Below, in pieces: positions 41,786-51,240 of a DNA stretch of 63,907 bases. The stretch covers positions 1-63,907 of the forward strand of contig JAGWVA010000014.1 in NCBI GenBank assembly GCA_028875855.1. Reading direction: 5' to 3'. The first letter of the stretch is position 1; each line of letters starts with the position of its first letter. The notes beneath the pieces were generated by a model. It had not been told where the DNA came from and made no database searches. It was given only the letters and a program-made list of their open reading frames with translations. The stretch comes from Paracoccaceae bacterium. Lineage in GTDB: Bacteria; Pseudomonadota; Alphaproteobacteria; Rhodobacterales; Rhodobacteraceae. The position numbers and the translations under genes were made by a program.

Positions 41786-43047
41786 CCCTCCAGTGCGGGC
41801 AGGTCCAGGGCCCGTCCGATGGCCGAGAACAGCGCGGCCTCGCCCCCCGCGTCAAGGCTGTGCAAAAGGGCGCTGGCTCGGGCGGCCATCGCCTCGCGCT
41901 TTGCGGGTGCGGCAAGCGTGGCGAGCGCCCCGGCAATGCCCTTGGCATCCATCACCCTGATCGCCCCCCCGCCCGCATCGAGCGCGGCATAGGCCTGTTC
42001 GAAATTCGACACATGCGGCCCGTGGATCAGCGCCGACCCGTGGGCGGCAGGTTCGAAAGGTGTATGCCCGCCGACATCCACGAGCGAGCCGCCGACAAAG
42101 GTCAGCCCGGCGAGGCGATACCACAGGGCCATCTCGCCCATCGTGTCGGCAAGATAGACGGGCGGCGTTCCCGGCGCCTCGCCCATCGAGCGCGTCGCGA
42201 AGGGCAGGTCGGCCGTCTGCAAGAGTGCCGCGATCTCTGCCCGCCTGCGGGGATGGCGCGGCGCGAGGATCATCCGGTCGATATGGCCTGCAGCCTGCGC
42301 CTGCCGGAAGCCCGCGATCAGCTCTGCCTCCTCGCCCGCATGGGTCGAGGCGGCGAGGAATGTCCGCCCTCGATCGAAGGCGCGCACAAGGTCATCCGGC
42401 AGGGGGGCCTGTTCAGGTCCCTGACGTGCCTTGAGGTTCACCACGGGGCCGATGCGGTTTGCGGGCAGGCCAAGCGTCTGAAAGCGCGCCTCCGACCCCG
42501 CATCCTGCGCGGAAAGATAGGCGATCCCCGCCATGACGGCGCGCGCCAGCCCCGGAACGCGCGCCCATGTCCGCGCGCTTCCTTCGGACAGCCGTGCCCC
42601 GAGCACGAGCACAGGCACGCCACGCTCGCCCGCAATGGCGATCCGGCGCGGCCAGAGTTCGTTTTCAAGGATCACCAGCGCACCGGGCCGCCAGCGGTCG
42701 AAGAAGCGGTCCAGCGCGGCCCCGAAATCCATCGGCGCCAGCGCGGCGAAGACCCGTGCCATGCCCCAGCTTTCGACCATGTCGCGCCCGGTCTCGGTGT
42801 TGCAGGTGACGATCAGCCGCAAACCCGGCGCGCGGGCCAGCAGCTCGGCGATCAGCCAGCGGGCAGAGGTCAGTTCGCCGTTCGACGCCCCATGGAGCCA
42901 GAGCACCGGCGCCTCGGCCTCGGCTTCGCCGCAGCCGCGCCGCTCTGCCGCGCCGCGCGCGCTGTCGCGGCCCGTCCAGCGCCGCCAGAGCAGCCAGAGC
43001 GTCAGGAACGGCGACGCCGCCGCCAGCACTGCCCGGTAGAAAACCAT
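41782..43047 (-). CDS. waaA: 3-deoxy-D-manno-octulosonic acid transferase
   Basis: A 421-residue GT-B glycosyltransferase that adds Kdo to lipid A. It has an N-terminal membrane anchor (residues 2-20), the acceptor-site motif LHGASNGELTSA with the catalytic Glu, and the nucleotide-sugar site FVGGSLVDVGGHTPFEPAAHG. AGGCAGGGGG precedes the ATG at 43047. It overlaps the threonine dehydratase by 4 bases, an unlikely functional partner. The enzyme acts at the cytoplasmic face of the inner membrane. Confidence 0.92.
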   Translation of the reverse strand: MVFYRAVLAAASPFLTLWLLWRRWTGRDSARGAAERRGCGEAEAEAPVLWLHGASNGELTSARWLIAELLARAPGLRLIVTCNTETGRDMVESWGMARVFAALAPMDFGAALDRFFDRWRPGALVILENELWPRRIAIAGERGVPVLVLGARLSEGSARTWARVPGLARAVMAGIAYLSAQDAGSEARFQTLGLPANRIGPVVNLKARQGPEQAPLPDDLVRAFDRGRTFLAASTHAGEEAELIAGFRQAQAAGHIDRMILAPRHPRRRAEIAALLQTADLPFATRSMGEAPGTPPVYLADTMGEMALWYRLAGLTFVGGSLVDVGGHTPFEPAAHGSALIHGPHVSNFEQAYAALDAGGGAIRVMDAKGIAGALATLAAPAKREAMAARASALLHSLDAGGEAALFSAIGRALDLPALEG

Positions 43048-43116
43048 TCTGCCCCCTGCCTTTGTCCGAGCTTTAGGGGCCGCCGGGCGGCGTGGCAAGC
43101 CCGCGGTGCCGCCGCT

Positions 43117-43518
43117 TCAGACACCCACCTTCGGGCCGGGGCAGGCCAGCGGCGCGGGGCTTTGACGGACCTCGATCAGGTCCTGCGTCGTCGGGTCCCC
43201 GGTGAAATGCGCGCTGAGCCCGTTCGGGCCCGCATAAAAGCGCCAGCACTGGGCGCCGTGCGTCTCGCCGTCATAGACGAAGCAGATGTCGTCCTTGGCG
43301 GGATACCAGTAGCCCGTCTTGCAGGGCTGGCCAAGGAAGGCCCAGATCACGCGGCGGTTGGCAAGGTAGCTTTCGGCCCCGTAGGGCTTGCCGCCAACGG
43401 CGTAATAGAGCGTCTTGCCAAGCGAATAGGCGTCGAATTCCGCGGCCGTCATGGGGCGTTGCTGCAACGCGGCCGAAGGACCTGCGAGAAACGCCAGTAG
43501 AAGGATCAGCCTGCACAT
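43117..43518 (-). CDS. Secreted small protein with four cysteines, unknown
   Basis: A 133-residue protein with a signal peptide (MCRLILLLAFLAGPSAA, cleavage near residue 17-18). The mature part has the pattern FDAYSLGKTLYY, LGQPCKTGYWYPAKDDICFVY, QCWRF, and a late Cys in PLACPGP; the four cysteines could form two disulfides in the periplasm. No family is recognised. It lies downstream of alkB on the same strand after a 61-bp gap. Confidence 0.75.
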   Translation of the reverse strand: MCRLILLLAFLAGPSAALQQRPMTAAEFDAYSLGKTLYYAVGGKPYGAESYLANRRVIWAFLGQPCKTGYWYPAKDDICFVYDGETHGAQCWRFYAGPNGLSAHFTGDPTTQDLIEVRQSPAPLACPGPKVGV

Positions 43519-43579
43519 GGGAAGGCCCTCCGTTACCTGTGGCGTTCATGCTGCCACAGGCCGCGCGGTCCGGCCAGCC

Positions 43580-44626
43580 TTACCCGTAGCGATGCGCTGC
43601 GGTCTGCCACTTTTCCAGCCGCCGATCCATCATGCGAAACCAGCGCCCCGGAAACAGCGCGATCAGGCCCATGATGGGCAGGCTGTAGGGCAGGCGGGGC
43701 GCCTGCTCGGCACTGGGCAGGTCCAGCTCGGGATAGGGCCAGGCGGGATGGGCATGGTGCGCCGAATGGCGCGGCGCATTCAGCATCAGCGCGGACGAGA
43801 ACCAGCGGCCGGAGTTCCACGAATGGGCGGCCGTCACCGGCTCGGCCTTGCCGTCGGTGCCGACCGCGCGGCTCAGACCGTAATGCTGGACGTAGTCCGA
43901 CAGCAGCAGCTGCATCTGCGCATAGATCGCAAGCAGGACATAGGCGATCAGCCCCTCCATTCCGAACAGGATGAAGATGCCAAGGATAAAGGCCGCCTCT
44001 GCCGACAGGTAAAGGACGTAGGGGTTGCGCCCCTCGCCGCGCGCGCGGATGAACTCGCGCTCGATCTGGTAGCCGGCCGTGAACGACCCCACCCAGGCCC
44101 GCGGCAGGAAGGACCAGTAGCTTTCCCCGATCTCGGCGCTGTTGGGGTCGTATTCGGTTGCCACATAGCGATGGTGGATATGCCGGTGGGCCGAGGTGTG
44201 CTGCCCGAAGAGCAGGCTGATGTAGATCCACATGCCCAAACGGAACAGGCCGCGGCTGGAGCGGTGGATGAGTTCGTGGGCGTTGGAATTGCTCACCTGT
44301 CCGAAGAACATACCGAAGGCGAGAAACAGGGCGATCCGGCTGGCGAGCCCGAGCCCGGTCCCGCCCGCCAGCGTGAAGATCGCCACCGCCAGCAGCAGGA
44401 AATGCGCCACGCCAAGGATCACCGACAGGCGGTCGGCGGCGGGAAATTCCACGCCCGGCTCGGCCTCGGGCAGCGTGATGGCCAGTAGTTCGTCCAGCGC
44501 GAAGGTGAAGACCGTCATGTAGGCCAGCGCGAGCCACGGCCACAGGCCCCCGGCAAAGGCCGCGATGAAGAGAAGGACCACCGGCACCAGGGTCGCCACT
44601 GAGAAAATCACCATCGGCCGACGCAT
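43580..44626 (-). CDS. alkB: Alkane 1-monooxygenase (AlkB family)
   Basis: A 348-residue integral-membrane di-iron hydroxylase with about six helices. The His-box motifs are HELIHR (about residue 117), HRHIHHR (about 147) and NAPRHSAHHAHP (about 285), and the AlkB-type motif is YVQHYGL (about 247). It hydroxylates medium-chain alkanes or related lipids. No rubredoxin or rubredoxin reductase gene is next to it, so the electron donor must come from elsewhere. It is divergent from ftsY. Confidence 0.9.
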   Translation of the reverse strand: MRRPMVIFSVATLVPVVLLFIAAFAGGLWPWLALAYMTVFTFALDELLAITLPEAEPGVEFPAADRLSVILGVAHFLLLAVAIFTLAGGTGLGLASRIALFLAFGMFFGQVSNSNAHELIHRSSRGLFRLGMWIYISLLFGQHTSAHRHIHHRYVATEYDPNSAEIGESYWSFLPRAWVGSFTAGYQIEREFIRARGEGRNPYVLYLSAEAAFILGIFILFGMEGLIAYVLLAIYAQMQLLLSDYVQHYGLSRAVGTDGKAEPVTAAHSWNSGRWFSSALMLNAPRHSAHHAHPAWPYPELDLPSAEQAPRLPYSLPIMGLIALFPGRWFRMMDRRLEKWQTAAHRYG

Positions 44627-44774
44627 CCTACCCCTCGTTCATCGCACTCGCCCGCGTGGCACTATCGCTGCCTTCGCAAAGGATTCAAGCGTTCCGATGC
44701 AGGGGGGGCGGGTCTTCGGCCTTCCCTCCCGCGTCAGGACGCATTAGGTCAGGGTAACAGTCACGGGAGCGGCG

Positions 44775-45785
44775 ATGTCGTTTTTCAAGAAGCTCAAGGA
44801 CCGGATGTTCAAGACCTCTTCGAAACTCGAGGAGGGGCTGGAGCAGATCGTGGGGGACGAGGCCGCCGACGTCACGGCGCCTGCGCCTGTCGAGCCCCCC
44901 CCCGCGGCGGTCCAGAAATCCGGCATCGGGGCACGGATCGCCGGGGCGGTCTCCGCCGGTCGCACCTTTGACGACGCGATGCTTGAAAGCCTCGAGGAAT
45001 TGCTGATCCAGTCCGACATGGGGGTGGAGACGGCCTTGCGCGTTGCCGCCAACATCGCCGAGGGCCGCATGGGCCGGCGCATCACGACGGACGAGCTGAA
45101 GCGCCTGCTGGCCGCCGAGGTGGCCCGGATCATGGAGCCGGTCGCCCGCCCCCTGCCGCTTTATCCCAGCAAGCCGCAGGTCGTGCTGGTCGTGGGCGTG
45201 AACGGCTCGGGCAAGACGACGACGATCGGCAAGCTGGCCAGCCAGTTCCGCGCGGCGGGCAAAAGCGTGGTGATCGCGGCGGGGGACACCTTCCGCGCCG
45301 CGGCGGTCGAGCAGTTGCAGGTCTGGGGCCAGCGGGCCGGGGTGCCGGTGCTGACCGCGCCGGAAGGATCGGACCCCGCGAGCCTCGCCTTCGAGGCGAT
45401 GACGCGCGCGCAGGCCGATGGCGCTGACCTTCTGATGATCGATACGGCGGGGCGGTTGCAGAACCGCGCCGACCTGATGGAAGAGCTTGCCAAAATCGTC
45501 CGCGTGATCCGCAAGAAAGACCCCGACGCACCGCACAACACCCTTCTGGTGCTGGATGCGACCACCGGGCAGAACGCGGTCAATCAGGTCGAGACCTTCC
45601 GCAAGCTGGCCGATGTCTCGGGCCTCATCATGACGAAGCTCGACGGCACGGCGAAGGGTGGGGTGCTGGTGGCGCTGGCCGACAAGTTCGGGCTTCCGAT
45701 CCATGCGATCGGCGTGGGTGAACAGATCGACGATCTTGCCCCCTTCGATCCCGAAGACTTCGCCCGCGCGCTGGTGGGGGTCTGA
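44775..45785 (+). CDS. ftsY: Signal recognition particle receptor FtsY
   Basis: A 336-residue SRP GTPase. Residues 1-45 are an acidic A domain with FFKKLKDRMFKTSSKLEEGLEQI. The N domain follows. The G domain has P-loop GVNGSGKTTTIGKLA (about residue 141), DTFRAAA, DTAGR, and TKLDGTAKGG. The long acidic N-terminal region of E. coli FtsY is nearly absent, as in many alphaproteobacteria. It is divergent from alkB and convergent with the hemoglobin gene. Confidence 0.97.
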   Translation: MSFFKKLKDRMFKTSSKLEEGLEQIVGDEAADVTAPAPVEPPPAAVQKSGIGARIAGAVSAGRTFDDAMLESLEELLIQSDMGVETALRVAANIAEGRMGRRITTDELKRLLAAEVARIMEPVARPLPLYPSKPQVVLVVGVNGSGKTTTIGKLASQFRAAGKSVVIAAGDTFRAAAVEQLQVWGQRAGVPVLTAPEGSDPASLAFEAMTRAQADGADLLMIDTAGRLQNRADLMEELAKIVRVIRKKDPDAPHNTLLVLDATTGQNAVNQVETFRKLADVSGLIMTKLDGTAKGGVLVALADKFGLPIHAIGVGEQIDDLAPFDPEDFARALVGV

Positions 45786-45788
45786 TCC

Positions 45789-45809
45789 CGATTTTTCGCC
45801 GAAAAATCG
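45789..45809. terminator. 21-bp palindrome between ftsY and the truncated hemoglobin gene
   Basis: CGATTTTTCG-C-CGAAAAATCG is a near-perfect palindrome between two convergent genes, with T- and A-rich arms. It could work as a bidirectional terminator. Confidence 0.5.
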
Positions 45810-45842
45810 TAACACGGATGTTTTGGCGAGAAATCAGCGCGC

Positions 45843-46262
45843 TCAGGCCAGCCGCGGTGCCTCATGCGCGGGGCGGCGGGCGTCCTCCGCCCCCATGCGG
45901 AAGGCCGACCCCAGCCGGTGCGCCATCGTAATCCACGCCTCGGCCGCCTCAGGGCGCAGGATCGCGCGGGCCGTATCCTCGAAAAGCGCAAGCCAGAGCG
46001 GGAAATGCTCGGGCAGGATGTCGGCGGCGTTGCGGTGCACCATCATCGGCCGCCCCTCGTAGCCCCCTTCGCGCAGGATCGCGTTCTTCCAGAACCGGCC
46101 GATCTTGTCCTGATGCGCCCCCCACGCCGCGTCATCGGTGCCGATATGGGCGATGAAGACCGGCCCCAGCACCCGGTGGTGGCGGATGCGCCAGTAGAAA
46201 GAGGTCATGACCCGGTCAACCTCGTCATGGGTCACGAAGAACCGGGGCGGCAGTGCGGTCAT
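45843..46262 (-). CDS. Group III truncated hemoglobin
   Basis: A 139-residue 2-on-2 globin. The start region THDEVDRVMTSFYWRIRHHRVLGPVF carries the B-helix Tyr/Phe pocket. The proximal His is probably in DILPEHFPLWLALF (or the preceding MVHRNA). The helix pattern fits group III (trHbP). Such proteins bind O2 or NO at low abundance. An ideal ribosome site, AGGAGG, precedes the ATG at 46262. Confidence 0.9.
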   Translation of the reverse strand: MTALPPRFFVTHDEVDRVMTSFYWRIRHHRVLGPVFIAHIGTDDAAWGAHQDKIGRFWKNAILREGGYEGRPMMVHRNAADILPEHFPLWLALFEDTARAILRPEAAEAWITMAHRLGSAFRMGAEDARRPAHEAPRLA

Positions 46263-46500
46263 TGCGACCTCCTTTCGGCAGCGCATCGACCCTGACGCGC
46301 CTTGCCCGGTTTCGCCATGGGGCGCTGCGCCGCAGGCACTGGACCCGCACGCCGGCCTTGCGTATAAGCCGCGCATGGACCGGATTTTCGCCCTTACGCG
46401 TCGAATTAGCGGCCCGGCGCGCTGATTTCAGCCGCCGGGACATGCCGATCCGCGGCCCGACGCCGCCGCCCCCTTGCCATTCGCTTAAGGACCGCATCCG

Positions 46501-49419
46501 ATGTGCGCCGATCTGCCTGACTACCGCAACACCGTCTTTCTGCCCGAAACCGATTTCCCCATGCGCGCCGGCCTTCCCGAGCGCGAACCCGAATGGCTGG
46601 CCCGCTGGGAACGGCTCGCCGTCTATGACCGCCTGCGCGAAAAGGCCGCCGATGGCAGCCGCAAGCCCTTCACGCTGCATGACGGCCCGCCCTATGCCAA
46701 CGGCCATCTGCACATCGGCCATGCGCTGAACAAGATCCTCAAGGATTTCATCGTCCGCAGCCAGCAGATGATGGGCCGCGATGCGCGCTATGTGCCGGGC
46801 TGGGACTGCCACGGCCTGCCGATCGAATGGAAAATCGAGGAGCAATACCGCGCCAAGGGCCTGAACAAGGACGACGTGGACGTCGTGGCTTTCCGGCAGG
46901 AATGCCGCAAGTTCGCCGAAGGCTGGGTGGACGTGCAGCGCGAGGAATTCAAGCGGCTGGGCGTCACCGGCAACTGGGCCGATCCCTACCTGACCATGGC
47001 CTATCATGCCGAGGCCGTGATTGCCGACGAATTCCTGAAGTTCCTGATGAACGGCACGCTCTATCAGGGGTCGAAGCCCGTGATGTGGTCGCCGGTCGAA
47101 AAGACCGCGCTGGCCGAGGCCGAGGTGGAATATCACGACCACACCAGCCACACGATCTGGGTGCGGTTCCCGGTGGTGGAGGGGGCGCCCAACCGCTTCC
47201 GTGGCGCCAAGGTGCTGATCTGGACCACGACGCCCTGGACCATTCCGCAGAACCGCGCCGTCTGCTTCAATCCCGACATCGCCTACGGTATCTATGAGGT
47301 CACGGGGCGGCCGGAACAGAGCCAGGCCACCGTCGGCGAATACCTGATCCTTGCCGACAAGCTGGCGGAAAGCGTGTTCAGCGCGGCCAAGCTCGATGCT
47401 TCGATGTATCGGCGGATGGCGGATATCTCGGCGGAAGAACTTGCCGGTTTCACCCTTGCCCACCCGTTCCGCGGTGTCGAAGCAGCGCAGGGCGAATGGG
47501 ACTTCGACGTGCCGCTGCTGCCGGGCGACCATGTCACCGACGATGCCGGCACCGGCTTTGTCCATACCGCGCCCAGCCACGGCGACGATGACTATCAGGT
47601 CGGGCTGAAATTCGGCCTGCCGATGACCTACAACGTCGAGGCCGACGGCTCCTATCGCGCGGACCTCCCGATCTTTGGCGGGCAGGCGATCCTGACGGCC
47701 GAGGGCAAGGAAGGCCCGGCGAATGTCGAGGTGATCAAGCAGCTTGCCTATGCCGGAAAGCTCTTTGCCAAGGGCAAGATCAAGCACTCCTACCCGCATT
47801 CCTGGCGTTCCAAGGCGCCGCTGATCTATCGCAACACGCCGCAATGGTTCGTGGCGATCGACCGCAAGCTGGACGACGGGATGACCGGCGTGACCGGGCA
47901 GGACACGATCCGCAGCCGTGCGCTGCATTCGATCGACCATCTGGTGAAATTCACCCCCGTGTCGGGCCGCAACCGCCTGCATTCGATGATGGAGGCACGC
48001 CCCGACTGGGTGCTGTCGCGTCAGCGCGCCTGGGGCGTGCCGCTGACCTGCTTCGTGAAAAAGGGCGCCCGGCCGACCGATGCCGATTTCCTGCTGAAAG
48101 ACGCAAAAGTGAATGCCCGCATCGTCGCTGCCTTCGAAGAAGGGGGGGCGGATGTCTGGTATGGACAAGGCTTCAAGGCGCAGATGCTCGACGGTCTCTA
48201 CGATCCCGAGGCCTACGATCAGGTCTTCGATGTGCTCGATGTCTGGTTCGACTCCGGTTCCACCCATGCCTTCGTGCTGCGCGACCGTGAGGACGGGACG
48301 AAGGATGGCATCGCCGATCTTTACCTTGAAGGCACCGACCAGCACCGCGGCTGGTTCCATTCCTCGATGCTGCAAGCCTGCGGCACGATGGGCCGCGCGC
48401 CCTATCGGGGCGTGCTGACGCATGGTTTCACGCTGGACGAAAAGGGCATGAAGATGTCCAAATCGCTCGGCAATACCATCGTGCCGGCCGAGGTCATCAA
48501 GCAATACGGCGCCGATATCCTGCGGCTCTGGGTGGCGCAGGCGGACTTTACCGTGGACCAGCGCATCGGGCCCGAGATCTTGAAGGGCGTGGCCGACAGC
48601 TACCGCCGCCTGCGCAACACGCTGCGCTTCCTGCTGGGCAACCTCAAGGATTTCTCGGACGCCGAACGTGTCGCCCCGGCCGAGATGCCGGAGCTGGAAC
48701 GCTGGGTGCTTCACCGTCTGGCAGAGCTGGATGCGCAGGTGAAGAACGGCTACGACGCCTATGATTTCCAAGGCGTTTTCCAGAAGCTCTTCCAGTTCTG
48801 CACGGTCGATCTGTCGGCGCTTTACTTCGATATCCGCAAGGATGCGCTGTATTGCGACGCGCCCGACAGCCTGCGCCGCCGGGCCGCGCGGACCGTGCTG
48901 GACCTGCTGTTCCACCGTCTGGTGACATGGCTGGCCCCGATCCTCGTCTTCACCATGGAGGATGTTTGGCTGTCGCGCTTCCCCGGCGAGACGGAGTCGG
49001 TCCACCTGCACGACATGCCCGACACCCCGGCCGACTGGCGCGACGATGCGCTGGCCGTCAAATGGGAAAAGGTTCGGCAGGTGCGCCGCGTTGTAACCGC
49101 CGCCCTGGAGGTGCAGCGCACCGCAAAGGTGATCGGCGCCAGCCTCGAGGCGGCGCCCGTGGTCCATGTCGCGGATGCCGAGGTTGCGAAGATGCTGCAC
49201 GGCATCGATTTCGCGGACCTGTGCATCACTTCGGACATCCAGCTCACAACCGATCCGATGCCGCAGGAAGCGTTCCGCCTGCCGGAGGTGCCGGGCGTGG
49301 GTGTGCTGTTCGAGGCCGCCGAGGGCGAGAAATGCCAGCGGTGCTGGAAGATCCTGCCCGATGTCGGTGCGCATGCCCATGCGGGCACGTGCCAGCGGTG
49401 CAATGACGCCCTCGGATGA
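46501..49419 (+). CDS. ileS: Isoleucine--tRNA ligase
   Basis: A 972-residue class I aminoacyl-tRNA synthetase that charges tRNA-Ile. HIGH is in HLHIGHAL (about residues 70-73) and KMSKS is at about 650-654. The editing (CP1) domain is in between. The C-terminal zinc site has two CxxC pairs (CQRCWKI, CQRCNDA). AAGGA lies upstream of the ATG. The stop is 17 bases inside the next gene (DUF3253). No T-box or other leader regulation is visible. Confidence 0.98.
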   Translation: MCADLPDYRNTVFLPETDFPMRAGLPEREPEWLARWERLAVYDRLREKAADGSRKPFTLHDGPPYANGHLHIGHALNKILKDFIVRSQQMMGRDARYVPGWDCHGLPIEWKIEEQYRAKGLNKDDVDVVAFRQECRKFAEGWVDVQREEFKRLGVTGNWADPYLTMAYHAEAVIADEFLKFLMNGTLYQGSKPVMWSPVEKTALAEAEVEYHDHTSHTIWVRFPVVEGAPNRFRGAKVLIWTTTPWTIPQNRAVCFNPDIAYGIYEVTGRPEQSQATVGEYLILADKLAESVFSAAKLDASMYRRMADISAEELAGFTLAHPFRGVEAAQGEWDFDVPLLPGDHVTDDAGTGFVHTAPSHGDDDYQVGLKFGLPMTYNVEADGSYRADLPIFGGQAILTAEGKEGPANVEVIKQLAYAGKLFAKGKIKHSYPHSWRSKAPLIYRNTPQWFVAIDRKLDDGMTGVTGQDTIRSRALHSIDHLVKFTPVSGRNRLHSMMEARPDWVLSRQRAWGVPLTCFVKKGARPTDADFLLKDAKVNARIVAAFEEGGADVWYGQGFKAQMLDGLYDPEAYDQVFDVLDVWFDSGSTHAFVLRDREDGTKDGIADLYLEGTDQHRGWFHSSMLQACGTMGRAPYRGVLTHGFTLDEKGMKMSKSLGNTIVPAEVIKQYGADILRLWVAQADFTVDQRIGPEILKGVADSYRRLRNTLRFLLGNLKDFSDAERVAPAEMPELERWVLHRLAELDAQVKNGYDAYDFQGVFQKLFQFCTVDLSALYFDIRKDALYCDAPDSLRRRAARTVLDLLFHRLVTWLAPILVFTMEDVWLSRFPGETESVHLHDMPDTPADWRDDALAVKWEKVRQVRRVVTAALEVQRTAKVIGASLEAAPVVHVADAEVAKMLHGIDFADLCITSDIQLTTDPMPQEAFRLPEVPGVGVLFEAAEGEKCQRCWKILPDVGAHAHAGTCQRCNDALG

Positions 49420-49699
49420 GGCGATCCGCGCGGTCCTGATGGACCTCGCGTTTCGGCGTGGCAGCGCATCAAGCTTCTGCCCGTCAGAGGCGGCGCGCGC
49501 CTTGGCCGCGGATTGGCGGCCCCTCATGCCCCGGGTGCGGGACATGGCCGCCGAGCTGGCACGGGGCGGGCTGATGGTCGCCACCCGGAAGGGGGCGCCC
49601 GTCGATCCGCGCGCCGCGGGCGGCCCGATCCGGCTCCGGCTCGCCCCTCTTTCCCAAGCACGCGAAGGTTCGGACGCAGGTGCAGCAGGCAACCGTTGA
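49403..49699 (+). CDS. DUF3253 family protein
   Basis: A 98-residue protein with the DUF3253 pattern: AIRAVLMDLAFRRG, CPSEAARAL, WRPLMPRVRDMAAELARGG, then VATRKGAPVDPRAAGGPIRLR. This looks like a winged-helix fold, and the role is unknown. It begins inside the end of ileS (17-base overlap) and ends 20 bases inside ogt, so it is tightly coupled to both. Confidence 0.85.
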   Translation: MTPSDEAIRAVLMDLAFRRGSASSFCPSEAARALAADWRPLMPRVRDMAAELARGGLMVATRKGAPVDPRAAGGPIRLRLAPLSQAREGSDAGAAGNR

Positions 49700-50132
49700 A
49701 ACGCCGACCGGACCCGTGACGGTCACCGCAGAGGCGGGGGCGATCGTCGGGCTGCGTTGGGCGCGGGGCGGCAACGACCGCGCGCCGCTGCTGGACGAGG
49801 CCGCCCGCCAGCTCGACGCCTATTTCGCCGGAACGCTTCGGACGTTTTCCCTGCCGCTGGCGCCGAAGGTCACCGGCTTCCAGCGCGACTTCCTGGACCT
49901 TCTGCGTGCGATCCCCTACGGCGAGACCCGCACTTATGGCGAGATCGCGCGCGACCTGGGCGTCAGCGCGCAGGCCATCGGGCAGGCCTGCGGGGCCAAT
50001 CCCATCCCCATCTTCATCCCCTGCCACCGCGTGCTGGCCGCAAACGGGCTTGGGGGATTTTCCGGCGGTGCCGGGGTGGAAACCAAGGTGGCTTTGCTGA
50101 AACGGGAAGGCGCAGCGGGGCTGCTGATCTGA
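49680..50132 (+). CDS. ogt: Methylated-DNA--protein-cysteine methyltransferase
   Basis: A 150-residue suicide repair protein that removes O6-alkyl groups from guanine. The active-site motif IPCHRV (Cys about residue 118) and the DNA-binding helix with YGEIARDLGVSAQAIGQACGANPIP are intact. The length matches Ogt rather than the longer Ada. The start is GTG at 49680 with AAGG about 12 bases upstream. It overlaps the DUF3253 gene by 20 bases. Confidence 0.93.
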   Translation: MQQATVETPTGPVTVTAEAGAIVGLRWARGGNDRAPLLDEAARQLDAYFAGTLRTFSLPLAPKVTGFQRDFLDLLRAIPYGETRTYGEIARDLGVSAQAIGQACGANPIPIFIPCHRVLAANGLGGFSGGAGVETKVALLKREGAAGLLI

Positions 50133-50133
50133 C

Positions 50134-50826
50134 TTAGCGCCGCTGCGGGATCACCTGCTGGGCGATCCCTGCGAAAATCAGATAGACGCTGGTCAGCAAC
50201 AGACCGACATGCACCAGCATCCCGGCGTCGAAATTCGTCCAGGCCGACCAGGCGGCGAAAAGGGTCCAGGCAAAGGCCACGGGCAGGGACAGGTTGCGCC
50301 AGCGTTCGGTGCGGACGGGGTGAATGAACTTCAGGCGGGTGAACATCGCTGCGGCAAGCACCACCACCAGCCCCAGCGAGACCCAGAGACCCGGCTTCAG
50401 CGCGAAGATCACGATGGCGACCATGTTCCAGCATCCGGGAAAGCCTGAGAACGAATTATCCTTCGTTTTCATGCGCGTATCCGCGAAATAGATGACGCTG
50501 CCATACGTGATCGCGACGATGGCGATCCAGCCGGTCCAGCCCGGCAACAGACCCGACCGGAACAGCGCGAAGGCCGGGATGAAGACATAGGTCAGGTAGT
50601 CGATGATGAGGTCGAGCAGCACCCCGTCGATCTGCGGCGCGTGGGTCTTCACCTTGTAGCGGCGGGCCAGCGGGCCATCGATGCCGTCAACGATGAAGGC
50701 CACCACCAGCCACAGAAACATCAGCGACCACTTCGCATCGGCCGCGGCCAGCATGGCAAGGATCGAGAACACCGCGCCGGTCGCGGTGATGAGATGGACA
50801 GAGAAGGCGAGCTGCTTTTCGTTCAT
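50134..50826 (-). CDS. pcs: Phosphatidylcholine synthase
   Basis: A 230-residue CDP-alcohol phosphatidyltransferase that makes phosphatidylcholine from CDP-diacylglycerol and choline. The motif DGIDGPLARR...GVLLDLIID fits the DG(x2)AR(x8)G(x3)D(x3)D pattern, and about seven membrane segments are visible. The start at 50826 (MNEKQLAFSVHL) has AAGG 8 bases upstream. Pcs is typical of host-associated and free-living alphaproteobacteria. Confidence 0.93.
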   Translation of the reverse strand: MNEKQLAFSVHLITATGAVFSILAMLAAADAKWSLMFLWLVVAFIVDGIDGPLARRYKVKTHAPQIDGVLLDLIIDYLTYVFIPAFALFRSGLLPGWTGWIAIVAITYGSVIYFADTRMKTKDNSFSGFPGCWNMVAIVIFALKPGLWVSLGLVVVLAAAMFTRLKFIHPVRTERWRNLSLPVAFAWTLFAAWSAWTNFDAGMLVHVGLLLTSVYLIFAGIAQQVIPQRR

Positions 50827-50897
50827 CCCGCCTTCATGCCGGAAACGCTCCAACGTGGCAATGCCTGAACCCTGTCGCCGACGTCTTCCCTTGGAGA

Positions 50898-51176
50898 TCA
50901 GGCCCCGCCGCCGGCACCCTGGCTGCCCAGCATCGCCTGCAGAATGGCAGAGATGCCCGACTGACCCGTCGGCTGTGTCCTGTCCTGCGGGGCAGGGGCC
51001 ATGGCTGACCGGTTCCTGCCGGCGTCCACGCTGTCGTCTGCGTCCCCCCCGGAGTCGTTTTCAGCGGGGACAAGCAGGGCAGGCCGGCTGCGATGGAACG
51101 GTCTGTGCGGCACATGGGCCGCGTGCGAGATCGACAGGGACATGGACAACACCTTTGTGGAAGTTTGTCCCGTCAT
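50898..51176 (-). CDS. Possible small protein of 92 residues, unknown
   Basis: A 92-residue open frame starting MTGQTSTKVLSMSLSIS and ending ISAILQAMLGSQGAGGGA. Third-position GC looks high, which argues for coding, but the ribosome site is poor and no family is recognised. It may be a real gene between xerC and pcs or a chance frame. Confidence 0.35.
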   Translation of the reverse strand: MTGQTSTKVLSMSLSISHAAHVPHRPFHRSRPALLVPAENDSGGDADDSVDAGRNRSAMAPAPQDRTQPTGQSGISAILQAMLGSQGAGGGA

Positions 51177-51240
51177 TCTCTCGCCGATTGGTTTACAAAG
51201 GGTTTCGCGTCGCCCCGTGAAAATCAGCCCCCGCGCGATC

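Noticed and set aside
46225-49692. Minus-strand frame of 1155 codons across ileS.
   Set aside because: Antisense shadow of ileS; no recognisable domain.
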